NCBI RefSeq assembly: GCF_016907515.1
Contig: NZ_JAFBBY010000001.1
Location: forward strand, 1,302,001 to 1,366,000
Source: Nocardioides nitrophenolicus
GTDB lineage: Bacteria; Actinomycetota; Actinomycetes; Propionibacteriales; Nocardioidaceae
Length of the DNA: 64,000 nucleotides
Direction: 5' to 3'
Shown here: positions 8,281 to 17,495 of the stretch, in pieces
How the letters are laid out: every line of letters begins with the position of its first letter
Position numbering within the stretch: position 1 is the stretch's first letter
The notes under the pieces: generated by a model
Told to the model about the DNA's origin: nothing
Seen by the model: the letters and a program-made list of their open reading frames with translations, nothing else
Database searches by the model: none
Translations under genes and position numbers: made by a program

Positions 8281-8365
8281 AACCGGCGGGTGGGTTCGGT
8301 TAGCGTCGTCACACGGGCCCGGTCGATCCGGGCCACACCACCCGATCCGATCTGGAGGGCGATCC

Positions 8366-9115
8366 ATGGCTGAGCGCAAGGGCACTGAGCGCAAGGACGG
8401 CGGGCCGGCCAGCAGCGTCACCGAGCTGCCCGACGGCCCCGCCGACGCGACCGGGCTGACCCCGCGCCAGCAGCGGGTCCTGGCCCACATCAAGGACAGC
8501 ATCGAGAAGCGGGGCTACCCGCCCAGCATGCGCGAGATCGGCCAGGCGGTCGGGCTCACCAGCACCTCCAGCGTCGCCCACCAGCTGCGCACCCTCGAGG
8601 AGAAGGGCTACCTCAAGCGCGACCCCAACCGGCCCCGCGCGCTCGAGGTGTTCCTGCCCGAGGTGATGGCGGCGCGCCGAGCGATGGGCGCCGCCGAGGA
8701 GACGACGTACGACGAGACCGGGATCGGCGACGCCGCGCCGGCGCCCGCCAACGTCCCCGTCGTCGGCCGGATCGCGGCCGGTGGCCCGATCCTCGCCGAG
8801 GAGCGGGTCGAGGACGTCTTCCCGCTTCCGCGCCAGCTCGTCGGCGACGGCCAGCTGTTCCTGCTCGAGGTCAGCGGCGAGTCGATGATCGAGGCCGCGA
8901 TCTGCGACGGCGACTACGTCGTCATCCGCCAGCAGCCCACGGCCGAGAACGGCGAGATCGTCGCCGCGATGATCGACGGCGAGGCGACGGTCAAGACCTT
9001 CCAGCGCAAGGCAGGTCAGGTCTGGCTGCTCCCCCACAACCCGGCGTTCGAGCCGATCGACGGCACGAACGCGACCATCCTCGGCAAGGTGACGGCGGTG
9101 CTCCGGCGGGTGTGA
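8366..9115 (+). CDS. lexA: SOS-response repressor LexA
   Basis: Repressor of DNA-damage genes that cleaves itself when stimulated by RecA filaments. The 249-residue product has a winged HTH (about 31-95, with [20 protein letters not shown]), the scissile Ala138-Gly139 in RIAAGGP, and the catalytic dyad Ser173 (SGESMIEA) and Lys210 (EATVKTF). ATG 8366 is chosen for the GGAGGG site upstream; earlier in-frame codons fall inside the operator region. A 30-residue N-terminal extension rich in charged residues precedes the HTH, as common in actinobacteria. It is divergent from the LysM gene. Confidence 0.98.
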   Translation: MAERKGTERKDGGPASSVTELPDGPADATGLTPRQQRVLAHIKDSIEKRGYPPSMREIGQAVGLTSTSSVAHQLRTLEEKGYLKRDPNRPRALEVFLPEVMAARRAMGAAEETTYDETGIGDAAPAPANVPVVGRIAAGGPILAEERVEDVFPLPRQLVGDGQLFLLEVSGESMIEAAICDGDYVVIRQQPTAENGEIVAAMIDGEATVKTFQRKAGQVWLLPHNPAFEPIDGTNATILGKVTAVLRRV

Positions 9116-9124
9116 GGTTTGCCC

Positions 9125-9179
9125 GACCGGCCGGTGACATAGGGTCAGCCATGTCCTGTCGCCCTACCCTAGGCCGGTC
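9125..9179 (+). other. Long imperfect hairpin with an embedded 10-codon reading frame
   Basis: GACCGGCC (9125-9132) pairs with GGCCGGTC (9172-9179), and TAGGGT (9140-9145) pairs with ACCCTA (9166-9171), giving a two-part stem between lexA and the metalloprotease gene. It encloses a reading frame ATG 9151 to TGA 9183 (MSCRPTLGRS). That stop overlaps the next start as TGATG. It could be the lexA terminator, a leader element of the next gene, or both. The metalloprotease has no clear ribosome binding site of its own. Confidence 0.4.
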
Positions 9180-9182
9180 CTG

Positions 9183-10766
9183 ATGCCTCGTCGCAGCCAC
9201 TTCCCCTTCATCGGGCTGCCCCTCCCCCTCCTGCTCAGCGCTCTGCTCGCGGCCCTGCTCGCCGTGCCCTTCCTGGGCGCCGCGGCGCAGGCCGACGACA
9301 CCGTCCCCGCGCCCCCTGCCGGCGTCGCCGTGCCCGTCGACGTCGACGACACCGCCCAGGAGACCGCCGAGCAGGCGCTCGCGACGGTGCAGGACATCGT
9401 GGAGACGGCGCCGACGGGCACCCCCGAGACCGGTGCCGACCTGACCATGGCGCTGCGCGACCTCGCGCTGACCCGCGACGACCTGCCGGCCGGTCTGCAG
9501 GACGACGCCGCCCGGCTGCTCGCCCGCCCCGGCACCGGCTACCGGCCGCCGCCGGGCTCGGGTGGCATCGAGTGCACCAACGGCTCCGGGCTCCCCTGCT
9601 ACACCGCGCCCGAGGCGACCCCCGAGTGCGGCGGCAACATCTGCGTCCACTACGTCGCGAGCTCGTCCGACGCCTCCTCCCAGGCCTGGGCGCAGCAGGT
9701 CCGGTCCGTCATGACGAACGTCGCGAGCCGCTACGTCGCCGCGGGCTACCGCACTCCCGTCGGCGACGGGGCCGTGGGCCAGGCCGCCGGCGGCACCGGC
9801 AACGGCGCCAACGTCTTCGACGTCTACCTCGCCGACCTCGGCAAGCGCGGCCTCTACGGCTACTGCACGACCGACCAGCGGGTCGCCGGCCACGTGACGG
9901 CGGCGGCGTACTGCGTCCTCGACAACGACTACGCCGAGTTCGGCCCGGTCCCCGGCCCGATCGGCAATCTCCAGGTGACCGCGGCCCACGAGTACTTCCA
10001 CGCGGTGCAGTTCGCCTACGACGTCAACGAGGACACCTGGCTGCTCGAGGCCACGGCCACCTGGGCCGAGGACGAGGTCTACCCGGACATCAACGACAAC
10101 CGCCAGTACCTCAAGGGCGGACCGCTCGGCCAGCCCGCGCAGCCGATGGACCACCGCCAGGGCCTCGCGCCGTACGGCGCCTGGATCTTCTTCAAGTACC
10201 TCAGCGAGCACTTCCCCGCCGCCAACGGCCCCGGCGGCATGCCGGTCGTGGTGCGCGACATCTGGGACCTGGCCGCCGGCCCCGCCAACGCGCGGCAGGC
10301 GATCAACGCCGCGCTGGCGGCGCGCGGCACCGACCTGCGCACCCAGTTCGGCTGGTTCGCGGCGGCCAACCGGCGCCCGGCGCAGAACTACGCCGAGGGT
10401 GCCGCCTACCCGCGCGCGAAGCTGTGGCGGGGCGCCAAGCTGTCGACGTCGCGCCGGTCGGTCTCCGACTCCGTCGAGCTGCGCCACCTCGCCTCGCGCA
10501 CCATCCGGTTCAAGTCCAAGGTGCGCGGCAAGGCCCACCTGCGGGTGCACGTGAACGGCCCCTCCCGCAAGAAGGGCGGCTACGTCCTGGTCACCATCAA
10601 GAAGAAGGGCCAGGTGCCGCTCACCAAGCTGGTCAAGATCAACCGCAAGGGCGACAAGACCAAGCGCTACCAGTTCGGCAAGAAGGTGCAGTGGGTCGAG
10701 ATCACCTTCGCCAACAGCGGCAAGAAGGACGCGACCGCGAAGGTCAGCGCGACGGTCGTCCGCTGA
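9183..10766 (+). CDS. Secreted zinc metalloprotease, MXAN_6640-like family
   Basis: A 527-residue secreted protein. The signal peptide covers residues 1-37 (long hydrophobic core ending GAAAQA). The catalytic motif is HEYFH at 269-273, followed by WLLEATATWAEDEVYPD (286-302), whose Glu289 or nearby Glu is a likely third ligand. This pairing is the mark of the MXAN_6640-type putative metalloproteases. Six or more Cys in the middle part suggest disulfides. The C-terminal about 110 residues are Lys-rich and beta-like, perhaps for surface binding. The start is unusual: no clear ribosome site, but a TGATG overlap with a tiny upstream reading frame. Confidence 0.82.
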   Translation: MPRRSHFPFIGLPLPLLLSALLAALLAVPFLGAAAQADDTVPAPPAGVAVPVDVDDTAQETAEQALATVQDIVETAPTGTPETGADLTMALRDLALTRDDLPAGLQDDAARLLARPGTGYRPPPGSGGIECTNGSGLPCYTAPEATPECGGNICVHYVASSSDASSQAWAQQVRSVMTNVASRYVAAGYRTPVGDGAVGQAAGGTGNGANVFDVYLADLGKRGLYGYCTTDQRVAGHVTAAAYCVLDNDYAEFGPVPGPIGNLQVTAAHEYFHAVQFAYDVNEDTWLLEATATWAEDEVYPDINDNRQYLKGGPLGQPAQPMDHRQGLAPYGAWIFFKYLSEHFPAANGPGGMPVVVRDIWDLAAGPANARQAINAALAARGTDLRTQFGWFAAANRRPAQNYAEGAAYPRAKLWRGAKLSTSRRSVSDSVELRHLASRTIRFKSKVRGKAHLRVHVNGPSRKKGGYVLVTIKKKGQVPLTKLVKINRKGDKTKRYQFGKKVQWVEITFANSGKKDATAKVSATVVR

Positions 10767-10789
10767 CCCACTGACCGTCCGCTGGTGCG

Positions 10790-12787
10790 TCAGGCCCGAC
10801 CGCTGAGGCGGCCCAGGGCCTGGCGCACCACCGCGGGGTCACTGGTCGGCCACATCGGCGGCAGGCTGGCCTTGAGGAACGAGCCGTAGCGCGCGGTCGC
10901 CAGCCGCGGGTCGAGGACGGCGACCACGCCGCGGTCGCTGGTGGTGCGGATCAGCCGCCCGGCGCCCTGCGCGAGGAGCAGGGCGGCATGGGTGGCGGCG
11001 ACCTGCATGAAGCCGTTGCCGCCGGCCTGGTCGGCGGCCTTCTGGCGCGCGCTCATCAGCGGGTCGTCGGGCCGCGGGAACGGGATCCGGTCGATGATCA
11101 CCAGCTGGCAGGTGTCGCCGGGGACGTCGAGGCCCTGCCACAGGCCGAGGGTGCCGAACAGGCAGGTGTGGGGGTCCTCGACGAACTGGCGGGCCAGCTC
11201 GGGCAGCTGTGCCTCGCCCTGGGCGAGGGTGGTGAGGTGGGGCAGCGCCTTGCGGACGTGCTCGGCGGCCGCCTCGGCCGCGCGACGGCTGGAGAACAGC
11301 CCGAGGGTGCGGCCGTCGGCCTGGTCGACCAGCTGGGTGATCTCGTCGAGCTGGGCCGGCCCCAGGCCGTCACGGCCGGGCGGGGGCAGGTGGCGGGCGA
11401 CGTACAGGATGCCCTGCTTGGCGTAGTCGAAGGGGCTGCCGACGTCGAGCCCGCGCCACGGCTGGGCGTCGTCGGGCCAGTCCGAGCGGGGCGCCTCGGG
11501 GGCCACCCGCTCCGACGGCTTGAGCCCGACCGAGCCGGCGACGGTCGCGAAGTCACCGCCGAGCATCAAGGTGGCGGAGGTCAGCACGACGGTGTTGTCG
11601 GACAGCAGCTTGTCGCGCATCTGGGCCCACACCTGCAGCGGGGCGACGCACAGCATCGGCGGGATCCGGTCGGTGCCCTCGGTGCGCCACAGCACGTCGG
11701 CCTCGGAGTTCGCGGCCATCCGCTCGGCGGTCGTCAGCACCTCCTGGACCATGCCCTTGGCCTGGGTCATCGCCGCGTCGGGCTCGCTGCCGGACTCGGT
11801 CCGGGGGAAGGCGCCCACGCAGGCGCGCGCGGCGTCGCGGACGAGCACCAGGGCGTCGGCGAGCGCCTCGGGCAGCTCCTCGAAGCGGCCGGCCGGGGCG
11901 TCGGTGATCGCGGCCCGCAGCGCGTCGGCGGCATCGGCGAGGTCCTCGGCCTCCTCCCCCTCGACGTGGCGGATGCTGCGCCGGGCGGCCCGCTCGACCT
12001 CGGCGGCCCACAGCTCGTCGGTGGCGGCCTGGGTCACCCGCGCGGCGAGCTCGTGGGCCTCGTCGATCACCACGGCGTCGTACTCGGGGATCATCGGGAT
12101 CCCCTCGATCGCGTCGATGGCGAGCAGGGAGTGGTTGGTGACGATGAGGTGGGACTTCTGCGCCTTCTCCTTGGCGCGCTCGGCGAAGCACTCCTCGCCG
12201 AAGGGGCACTTGCTCGCGCCGACGCACTCGCGCGCGGTCACGCTGACCTGACGCCACTCCTTGTCGGTGTGGCGGGGGGCGTCGTCGCGCTCGCCGGTCG
12301 TGCGCTCCTCGGCGGCCCGCTCGGCCCACTCCCGCAGCGCCAGCACCTTGCGGCCCATCGCGCCCATGGCGTCCTCGGCCTGGATCAGCTCGCCTTGGTC
12401 GTCGGGAGCACCCTCGCGGATGCGGTGGAGGCAGGCGTAGTTGGAGCGCCCCTTGAGCACGGCGTACGACGCGTCGACGCCCGGGACCGTGCCGACGGCC
12501 TTGACCAGCCGGGGCAGGTCGCGCTCGACGAGCTGGTGCTGCAGGGCGAGGGTGGCGGTGGCGATCACGACGCGCTGGTCGTGGAGCAGCGCGGGGACGA
12601 GGTAGCCGAGGGACTTGCCGGTGCCGGTGCCGGCCTGGACGAGGAGGTGCTCCTTGTCGGCGAAGGCGTCGGCGACCGCCTCGGCCATCGCGACCTGGCC
12701 GTCGCGCTGCTCGCCGCCGAGCGCCGCCACCGCCGTCGCGAGCAGGTCGCGGACCGGGGAGGTGCGGTCGGCAGCGGTGGTGGTCAC
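10790..12787 (-). CDS. ATP-dependent DNA helicase, DinG/XPD family
   Basis: Superfamily 2 iron-sulfur helicase of 665 residues (GTG start). Walker A is GTGTGKS at 53-59 and the DEAH box is at 242-245 (VVIDEAHE). Four Cys between them (119, 188, 194, 200) match the iron-sulfur cluster of DinG/XPD proteins. Downstream are the SGGD-type motif III region (VVLTSATLMLGG), GLFSSRRAAE and the C-terminal motif VI (QGAGRLIRTTSDRG). It probably unwinds R-loops or recombination intermediates from 5' to 3'. It stands near lexA but no SOS box was seen upstream. Confidence 0.92.
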   Translation of the reverse strand: MTTTAADRTSPVRDLLATAVAALGGEQRDGQVAMAEAVADAFADKEHLLVQAGTGTGKSLGYLVPALLHDQRVVIATATLALQHQLVERDLPRLVKAVGTVPGVDASYAVLKGRSNYACLHRIREGAPDDQGELIQAEDAMGAMGRKVLALREWAERAAEERTTGERDDAPRHTDKEWRQVSVTARECVGASKCPFGEECFAERAKEKAQKSHLIVTNHSLLAIDAIEGIPMIPEYDAVVIDEAHELAARVTQAATDELWAAEVERAARRSIRHVEGEEAEDLADAADALRAAITDAPAGRFEELPEALADALVLVRDAARACVGAFPRTESGSEPDAAMTQAKGMVQEVLTTAERMAANSEADVLWRTEGTDRIPPMLCVAPLQVWAQMRDKLLSDNTVVLTSATLMLGGDFATVAGSVGLKPSERVAPEAPRSDWPDDAQPWRGLDVGSPFDYAKQGILYVARHLPPPGRDGLGPAQLDEITQLVDQADGRTLGLFSSRRAAEAAAEHVRKALPHLTTLAQGEAQLPELARQFVEDPHTCLFGTLGLWQGLDVPGDTCQLVIIDRIPFPRPDDPLMSARQKAADQAGGNGFMQVAATHAALLLAQGAGRLIRTTSDRGVVAVLDPRLATARYGSFLKASLPPMWPTSDPAVVRQALGRLSGRA

Positions 12788-12837
12788 CGGGAAACCCTAG
12801 AGGGTGGCGCCGACGTTCTCGCGCGCCCCTCCACAGC

Positions 12838-13509
12838 TCAGCGCAGGAGCTCGCGCACCCGCTGCGCGACGCGGTCGCCGAACACCCGGTGCCCGGCCGC
12901 GTCGGGGTGCAGCCGGTCCGGCTGGTAGGTCAGCTCGACGTCCAGCATCGAGAGGTACGGCGTCGCCCGGGCCGCCGCGAGCTCGGCCAGACGGGCGTCG
13001 ACCGCCGCCACGGCGTCGTACGGAAGCAGGGGTGCGGGCGGCGGGCCGACGACCAGCACCGAGTGGTCGCCGAGGGCACGCAGCAGCCGGTGATAGCCGG
13101 TCTCCAGGTCGGCGAGAGGCTGGTCGGCGTCGTTGAGGCCACCCTCGACGACCACCAGGTCCACGCCGGCGAGCCGCTCGCGGGCCGCCCGGGTGGCGTA
13201 CGACACGTCTCCGCACGGACTCGCGCCCACGCTGAAGCCGCTGCCGGAGAAGCCGTCGACGCGGACCCGGCCGGGCAGCCGCACCGGCCACGACTGGTCG
13301 GGGCGCACCCCGGCGCCGACCGAGTAGGAGTCGCCGATCACCAGCACCCGCGCACCCGCTCCGGTCACCAGCACTCCCCTCTCCTCGGCCCGCTCCCGCT
13401 TCGTCGCGCACGGGTCCGGGCGCGCGCCGGCGCGCGCCAGCAGCGTGGTGCTCGCCACGGTGGCGAGCACGAGCGCGAGCAGTCCGAGCAGGATCCGGTG
13501 CCGAGTCAC
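12838..13509 (-). CDS. SGNH/GDSL-family hydrolase, exported
   Basis: Esterase- or lipase-like enzyme of 223 residues with a signal or anchor helix at the N-terminus (HRILLGLLALVLATVASTTLLA). Block I GDSYS (with the catalytic Ser), block III GGLND and block V DRLHPD (with Asp and His) are all present, so the site is intact. I take GTG 13509 as start; a TTG at 13536 would add nine residues but lies inside a long inverted repeat. It follows hflX on the same strand. The substrate is unknown; cell-wall or lipid esters are possible. Confidence 0.85.
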   Translation of the reverse strand: MTRHRILLGLLALVLATVASTTLLARAGARPDPCATKRERAEERGVLVTGAGARVLVIGDSYSVGAGVRPDQSWPVRLPGRVRVDGFSGSGFSVGASPCGDVSYATRAARERLAGVDLVVVEGGLNDADQPLADLETGYHRLLRALGDHSVLVVGPPPAPLLPYDAVAAVDARLAELAAARATPYLSMLDVELTYQPDRLHPDAAGHRVFGDRVAQRVRELLR

Positions 13510-13521
13510 GCCGGGATCATC

Positions 13522-13584
13522 CGTCGTACCCGGCAATCAGGTTGCCGAATTGGGGAAATCGCAACGGAATTGCCGGGTACGACG
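13522..13584. terminator. Long inverted repeat between hflX and the SGNH hydrolase
   Basis: Two perfect 16-bp arms, CGTCGTACCCGGCAAT (13522-13537) and its complement (13569-13584), flank a 31-base loop. Inside, GTTGC (13541-13545) can pair with GCAAC (13561-13565). It lies 18 bases past the hflX stop, so a terminator is the simplest reading. The long loop and lack of a T run leave room for a protein-bound or processed element. Confidence 0.55.
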
Positions 13585-13601
13585 CGGGGAACCCGACCCA
13601 C

Positions 13602-15092
13602 TCAGACCGCGTACGCCGCGAGGTCGCCGGCCAGCGCCTCGGTGGCGCGGCCGGTGACGCGGGTGCCGTCGGCGGTGTGCTCGAGGGTGCCGATCTCGCC
13701 GTCCTTGTGGATCCGGTCGATCAGGTCGCCACGGGCGTAGGGCACCAGCGCGCTGAACTCGACCCGCGGGCGCGGCAGCTCGGCCTCGACGGCGGCGATC
13801 GCGGCGGCGACGCCCTCGCCGGTGCGGGCCGAGACGGCCACGGAGTGCGGCTCGCGACGCAGCACCCGGTCGACCACGACCGGGTCGGCGGCATCGATCT
13901 TGTTGACGACGACCAGCTCGGGGACCTCGGTCGCGCCGATCTCGGCCAGCACCTCGCGCACCGCGGCCAGCTGGCCCTCGGGGTCGGGGTGGGAGCCGTC
14001 GACGACGTGGACGATCAGGTCGGCGTCGGCGACCTCCTCCAGGGTCGAGCGGAAGGCCTCGACCAGCTGGTGGGGAAGGTGGCGCACGAAGCCGACCGTG
14101 TCGCTCATCGTGTAGACCCGCCCGTCGGCGGTGGACGTGCGGCGGGTGGTCGGGTCGAGGGTCGCGAACAGCGCGTCCTCGACGAGCACCCCGGCACCGG
14201 TCAGCCGGTTGAGCAGCGAGGACTTGCCGGCGTTGGTGTAGCCGGCGATCGCCACCGACGGCACCTCGTTGCGGCGGCGCTCCTGGCGCTTGGTGTCGCG
14301 GGTGCCCTTCATGACCTTGAGGTCGCGGCGCAGCTTGGCGATCTTGTCGTTGATCCGGCGCCGGTCGGTCTCGATCTTGGTCTCACCGGGTCCACGGCCA
14401 CCGATGCCGTCACCGCCGGCGGCCCGGCCACCGGCCTGCCGGGACAGGTTGCCGCCCCAGCCGCGCAGCCGCTGCTTCATGTAGTTGAGCTGAGCCAGCT
14501 CGACCTGCGCCTGGCCCTCCCTGGACTTCGCGTGCTGCGCGAAGATGTCGAGGATCAGGGCGGTCCGGTCGACGACCTTGACCTTGACCCGGTCCTCCAG
14601 GTTGCGCAGCTGGGACGGGGCGAGCTCGCCGTCGCAGATCACGGTGTCGGCGCCGGTGGCCTGCACGATCTCGCGCAGCGCGTCGACCTTGCCGCGTCCG
14701 ATGTACGTCGCGGGGTCGGGTGAGGAGCGGCGCTGGTAGATCGCGTCGAGCACCTCGGAGCCCGCGGTCTCGGCGAGCAGCGCCAGCTCGGCCATCGCGT
14801 TCTCGATCTCGGAGATCGCGCCACCGGTCCAGACCCCGACGAGGACCACGCGCTCCAGGCGGAGCTGGCGGTACTCGACCTCGGTGATGTCCTCGAGCTC
14901 GGTGCGCAGGCCGGCGACCCGGCGCAGCTCGTGGCGCTCGACCAGGTCGAGGTCGCCGGTGGTCAGGTCCTCGGGGTCGGGCTCGTCGGCGTACCCGGAC
15001 TCGAAGTCGTCGAATTCGGTGTCGGGGTCGTCCCAGCCCTCGGTGGCTCGCAGGGCGTCGGCGAGGGTGAAGTCTTCAGCACGGTTCGTCAT
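13602..15092 (-). CDS. hflX: Ribosome-associated GTPase HflX
   Basis: GTPase that splits stalled 70S ribosomes under stress. The 496-residue product has the N-terminal HflX domain (about 75-250, including YIGRGKVDALRE and GGRGPGETKIETDRRRI) and the G domain: G1 GYTNAGKS at 284-291, G3 DTVGF, and G4 NKID. The N-terminal 70 residues are acidic, typical of actinobacterial versions. ATG 15092 is chosen; earlier codons in frame would run through the phosphatase gene. Position between dapF/miaA on one side and lexA/nrdR on the other is conserved in actinobacteria. Confidence 0.96.
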   Translation of the reverse strand: MTNRAEDFTLADALRATEGWDDPDTEFDDFESGYADEPDPEDLTTGDLDLVERHELRRVAGLRTELEDITEVEYRQLRLERVVLVGVWTGGAISEIENAMAELALLAETAGSEVLDAIYQRRSSPDPATYIGRGKVDALREIVQATGADTVICDGELAPSQLRNLEDRVKVKVVDRTALILDIFAQHAKSREGQAQVELAQLNYMKQRLRGWGGNLSRQAGGRAAGGDGIGGRGPGETKIETDRRRINDKIAKLRRDLKVMKGTRDTKRQERRRNEVPSVAIAGYTNAGKSSLLNRLTGAGVLVEDALFATLDPTTRRTSTADGRVYTMSDTVGFVRHLPHQLVEAFRSTLEEVADADLIVHVVDGSHPDPEGQLAAVREVLAEIGATEVPELVVVNKIDAADPVVVDRVLRREPHSVAVSARTGEGVAAAIAAVEAELPRPRVEFSALVPYARGDLIDRIHKDGEIGTLEHTADGTRVTGRATEALAGDLAAYAV

Positions 15093-15136
15093 AGGCGTAT
15101 CCAGAGTAACGACGAGGGTGCCGAGATGCTTCCCGA

Positions 15137-16756
15137 TTACGCCTCCGGCTCCAGCGCCCGCTCCCACAGCACGCTCCCCGCGCCGTCGTACAGCCGCACG
15201 GTGAGGATCCCCGAGGCGGCCAGGTCGAGCTGGCCGAAGTACTGGTTGGTCGGCTGCGGGGCGACGTCGAGCCGGCCGACCTCGGGCTCCCCCTGGGAGA
15301 AGACGACCTCGGGACCGAAGGTGCGGTCGAGCTCGTCGTCCTTGAGCCAGAACGGCGAGGAGGCGACGGGACCGGAGATGAACTCCCAGAACGGGTCGAA
15401 GTCGGTGAACGCCGCCTTCTCGGGCGTGTAGCGGTAGGCGGCGGTGTAGTGGACGTCGCCGGTGAGCCAGATGACGTTGCGGACCTGGTGCCGCTTGATC
15501 GCCGAGAGGATCCGGGCCAGCTCCGGCTCGCGGCCGAGGGGACGGCCGCCGTCCTTGTTGGCGTAGCCGTCGAGGTCGGTGACCCGGTTGGTGGGCGCCG
15601 ACAGGGGCATGTCGGCGCAGATCGCCTTCCAGGTCGCGCTGGAGGAGCGCAGTTGGCGGATCAGCCAGTCCGCCTGCTCCGCGCCGAGCAGGCCGGCCTG
15701 GGTGCGGTCGGCGACGACGGCGGGATCGGTGTCCGGGTTGGGGCCGCGCCAGCTGCGCATGTCGAGGCAGAACAGGTCGAGGTGCTGGCCGCGCGGGACT
15801 CTCCGATAGAGCCGCTGTCCGACGAAGCCGTCGCCTCCGGGCGCGACCAGCCGCTTGACCGGAACCGGCTGGTACTCCTGCCAGGCCCGGCGGCCGCGGA
15901 TGGCGAGGACGTCGGCCCGGCGCTCGCCGTACCTGTCGTCGTCGATCACCTCCCCCGGCCACCAGTTGTTGCAGGTCTCGTGGTCGTCCCACATCGACAC
16001 GGTCGGGACGGCGGCGTAGAAGGCGCGGACGTGGTCGTCCCGGAGCGGGTAGCGGTGCCGGCCGCGGAGCTGGTCGAGGGTCTCGGAGACCGCCATGACG
16101 TCCTCGGTCAACTCGTTGCGCCAGGTGGTGCCGTCGGGCAGCAGCACCGACTCGTCCATCGGCTCGTCGGCGTAGATGGTGTCGCCGACGTGGACGAAGA
16201 GGTCGGGGTGCAGCCCCGCCATGGTGCGGTACGTCGTGAGCCCACCTCGGGCGCGGTCGATCCCCCACCCCTGGCCACAGGTGTCGCCCGACCACACGAT
16301 CGACTGCGCGGCGGCGTGCACCGGCGCGGTCGCGAAGGTCAGTCGCTGGGGAGCGCTGCGCTCGCCGTCCGGGCTCTCGAACCAGACCTTCGCGTCGTAG
16401 GGCCGGCCGGGCGCGAGGTCGGTGAGGTGCACCCGCGCGGTGAAGTCGCTCCGCTCGTCGGTCCACGGCCCGCGGACCAGCCGGCGGTGCCGGCCGTCGC
16501 TGTGGAGACGGACCATCAGCCGGCTGGGCCGGACGCCGCGCGACCAGATCACGGCGGAGCTGGTGGTGACCTCGCCGCTGCGGACGCCGGAGGTCAGGTC
16601 GCGCCGGCGCTCCACGAACGCGGGCGAGCGACCGAGCATGCCGAGGGCGGGGACCGACGCACCGGAGAGGCCGGCCACGATCGTCGTACGACGGCCGACG
16701 CGGAGCTCGCCGAGTCGGCCGGTCAGGCGGGTCTGGTCGTCCCAGAGCAGCGTCAC
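15137..16756 (-). CDS. PhoD-like alkaline phosphatase/phosphodiesterase
   Basis: Secreted phosphomonoesterase or phosphodiesterase of 539 residues (GTG start) with a PhoD-type N-terminal beta domain and metallophosphatase core. Metal-site blocks are visible: WSGDTCGQG, VGDTIYADE, SMWDDHETCNNW and LTGDVHYTAAYRY. The N-terminus carries a twin-arginine-like stretch (GRRTTIVAGLSGASVPALGML), which fits Tat export of PhoD enzymes, though the spacing from the start is longer than usual. It would release phosphate from phosphoesters outside the cell; no PHO box was identified. Confidence 0.88.
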   Translation of the reverse strand: MTLLWDDQTRLTGRLGELRVGRRTTIVAGLSGASVPALGMLGRSPAFVERRRDLTSGVRSGEVTTSSAVIWSRGVRPSRLMVRLHSDGRHRRLVRGPWTDERSDFTARVHLTDLAPGRPYDAKVWFESPDGERSAPQRLTFATAPVHAAAQSIVWSGDTCGQGWGIDRARGGLTTYRTMAGLHPDLFVHVGDTIYADEPMDESVLLPDGTTWRNELTEDVMAVSETLDQLRGRHRYPLRDDHVRAFYAAVPTVSMWDDHETCNNWWPGEVIDDDRYGERRADVLAIRGRRAWQEYQPVPVKRLVAPGGDGFVGQRLYRRVPRGQHLDLFCLDMRSWRGPNPDTDPAVVADRTQAGLLGAEQADWLIRQLRSSSATWKAICADMPLSAPTNRVTDLDGYANKDGGRPLGREPELARILSAIKRHQVRNVIWLTGDVHYTAAYRYTPEKAAFTDFDPFWEFISGPVASSPFWLKDDELDRTFGPEVVFSQGEPEVGRLDVAPQPTNQYFGQLDLAASGILTVRLYDGAGSVLWERALEPEA

Positions 16757-16892
16757 GTTGCGTCAGGCAACCGCCCGGCGACGACCGCACCCTGAGCAGC
16801 ACGCTGCGCGTCGGTGAACACGGGAGGGACACCGTGGGACGGAACACGCCGGCTGCCCATAGCGAGGCGCGGGGTCCGGTCGTTGGCGTGGT

Positions 16893-17468
16893 GTGCGTGC
16901 TCTACGGCCGGGGGGCGAGAGCAGGACCTTCATGCTGTTCGCCTCCGTCATCGTCATCGTCATCGTCGGCAGCTTCCTCTTCCTGCGCCCGGGGGCGCGG
17001 GAGAGCGCGGTCGACCCCGACTCCGGCGTCCGGGAGGAGCCGACGCAGGTCCCGACGACGGCGCAGCCGAGTGAGCCACCGTCGGCGACGGCGACGACCA
17101 CCGACGCGGCGGACCTGTTCGGAGGGCACACCGGCGGCCTCGGCGTACCGCCGGGACTGCAGGGCGCCGGCTCCTACACACACCTGCCGAAGCACCAGCT
17201 GACCATCACGATGAGCACCAAGGGCCAGCTCGGCACGGTCGCCTGGATCATCCCGACGAGCGTGGAGAACGACCGCGGCGCCGCGAAGGTGCTGGAGAGC
17301 ACCTGGTCGCTGAGCACGACGGTCTACGGCAACCCGGACTATGCGGTGGTGTTCGGCCAGCAGGGGCGGGTCGACCAGCCGGTGACCTGCACGATCACGG
17401 TCGACGGCAAGGTCACCGAGCGCCGTTCGACCCAGGGGGCGTTCAGCGCGATGTGGTGCGAGGGCTGA
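16893..17468 (+). CDS. Membrane-anchored MmpS-like protein
   Basis: A 191-residue protein with one N-terminal membrane helix (residues 14-31, MLFASVIVIVIVGSFLFL), a Pro/Thr-rich linker and a C-terminal beta domain ending VTCTITVDGKVTERR and a final Cys. The two-Cys ending (VTC and MWC) with the DG turn resembles the outer domain of mycobacterial MmpS proteins. No MmpL partner is adjacent. GTG 16893 is given as start; ATG 16932, preceded by AGCAGGA, is an alternative giving 178 residues. It is divergent from the PhoD gene and convergent with the SDR gene. Confidence 0.65.
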   Translation: MRALRPGGESRTFMLFASVIVIVIVGSFLFLRPGARESAVDPDSGVREEPTQVPTTAQPSEPPSATATTTDAADLFGGHTGGLGVPPGLQGAGSYTHLPKHQLTITMSTKGQLGTVAWIIPTSVENDRGAAKVLESTWSLSTTVYGNPDYAVVFGQQGRVDQPVTCTITVDGKVTERRSTQGAFSAMWCEG

Positions 17469-17495
17469 GCCGCCCCCGCACCCACCGCACGCGGA

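Noticed and set aside
13510..13536. TTG 13536 as start of the SGNH hydrolase
   Set aside because: It lies inside a long inverted repeat and has no ribosome site; GTG 13509 gives a normal signal peptide.
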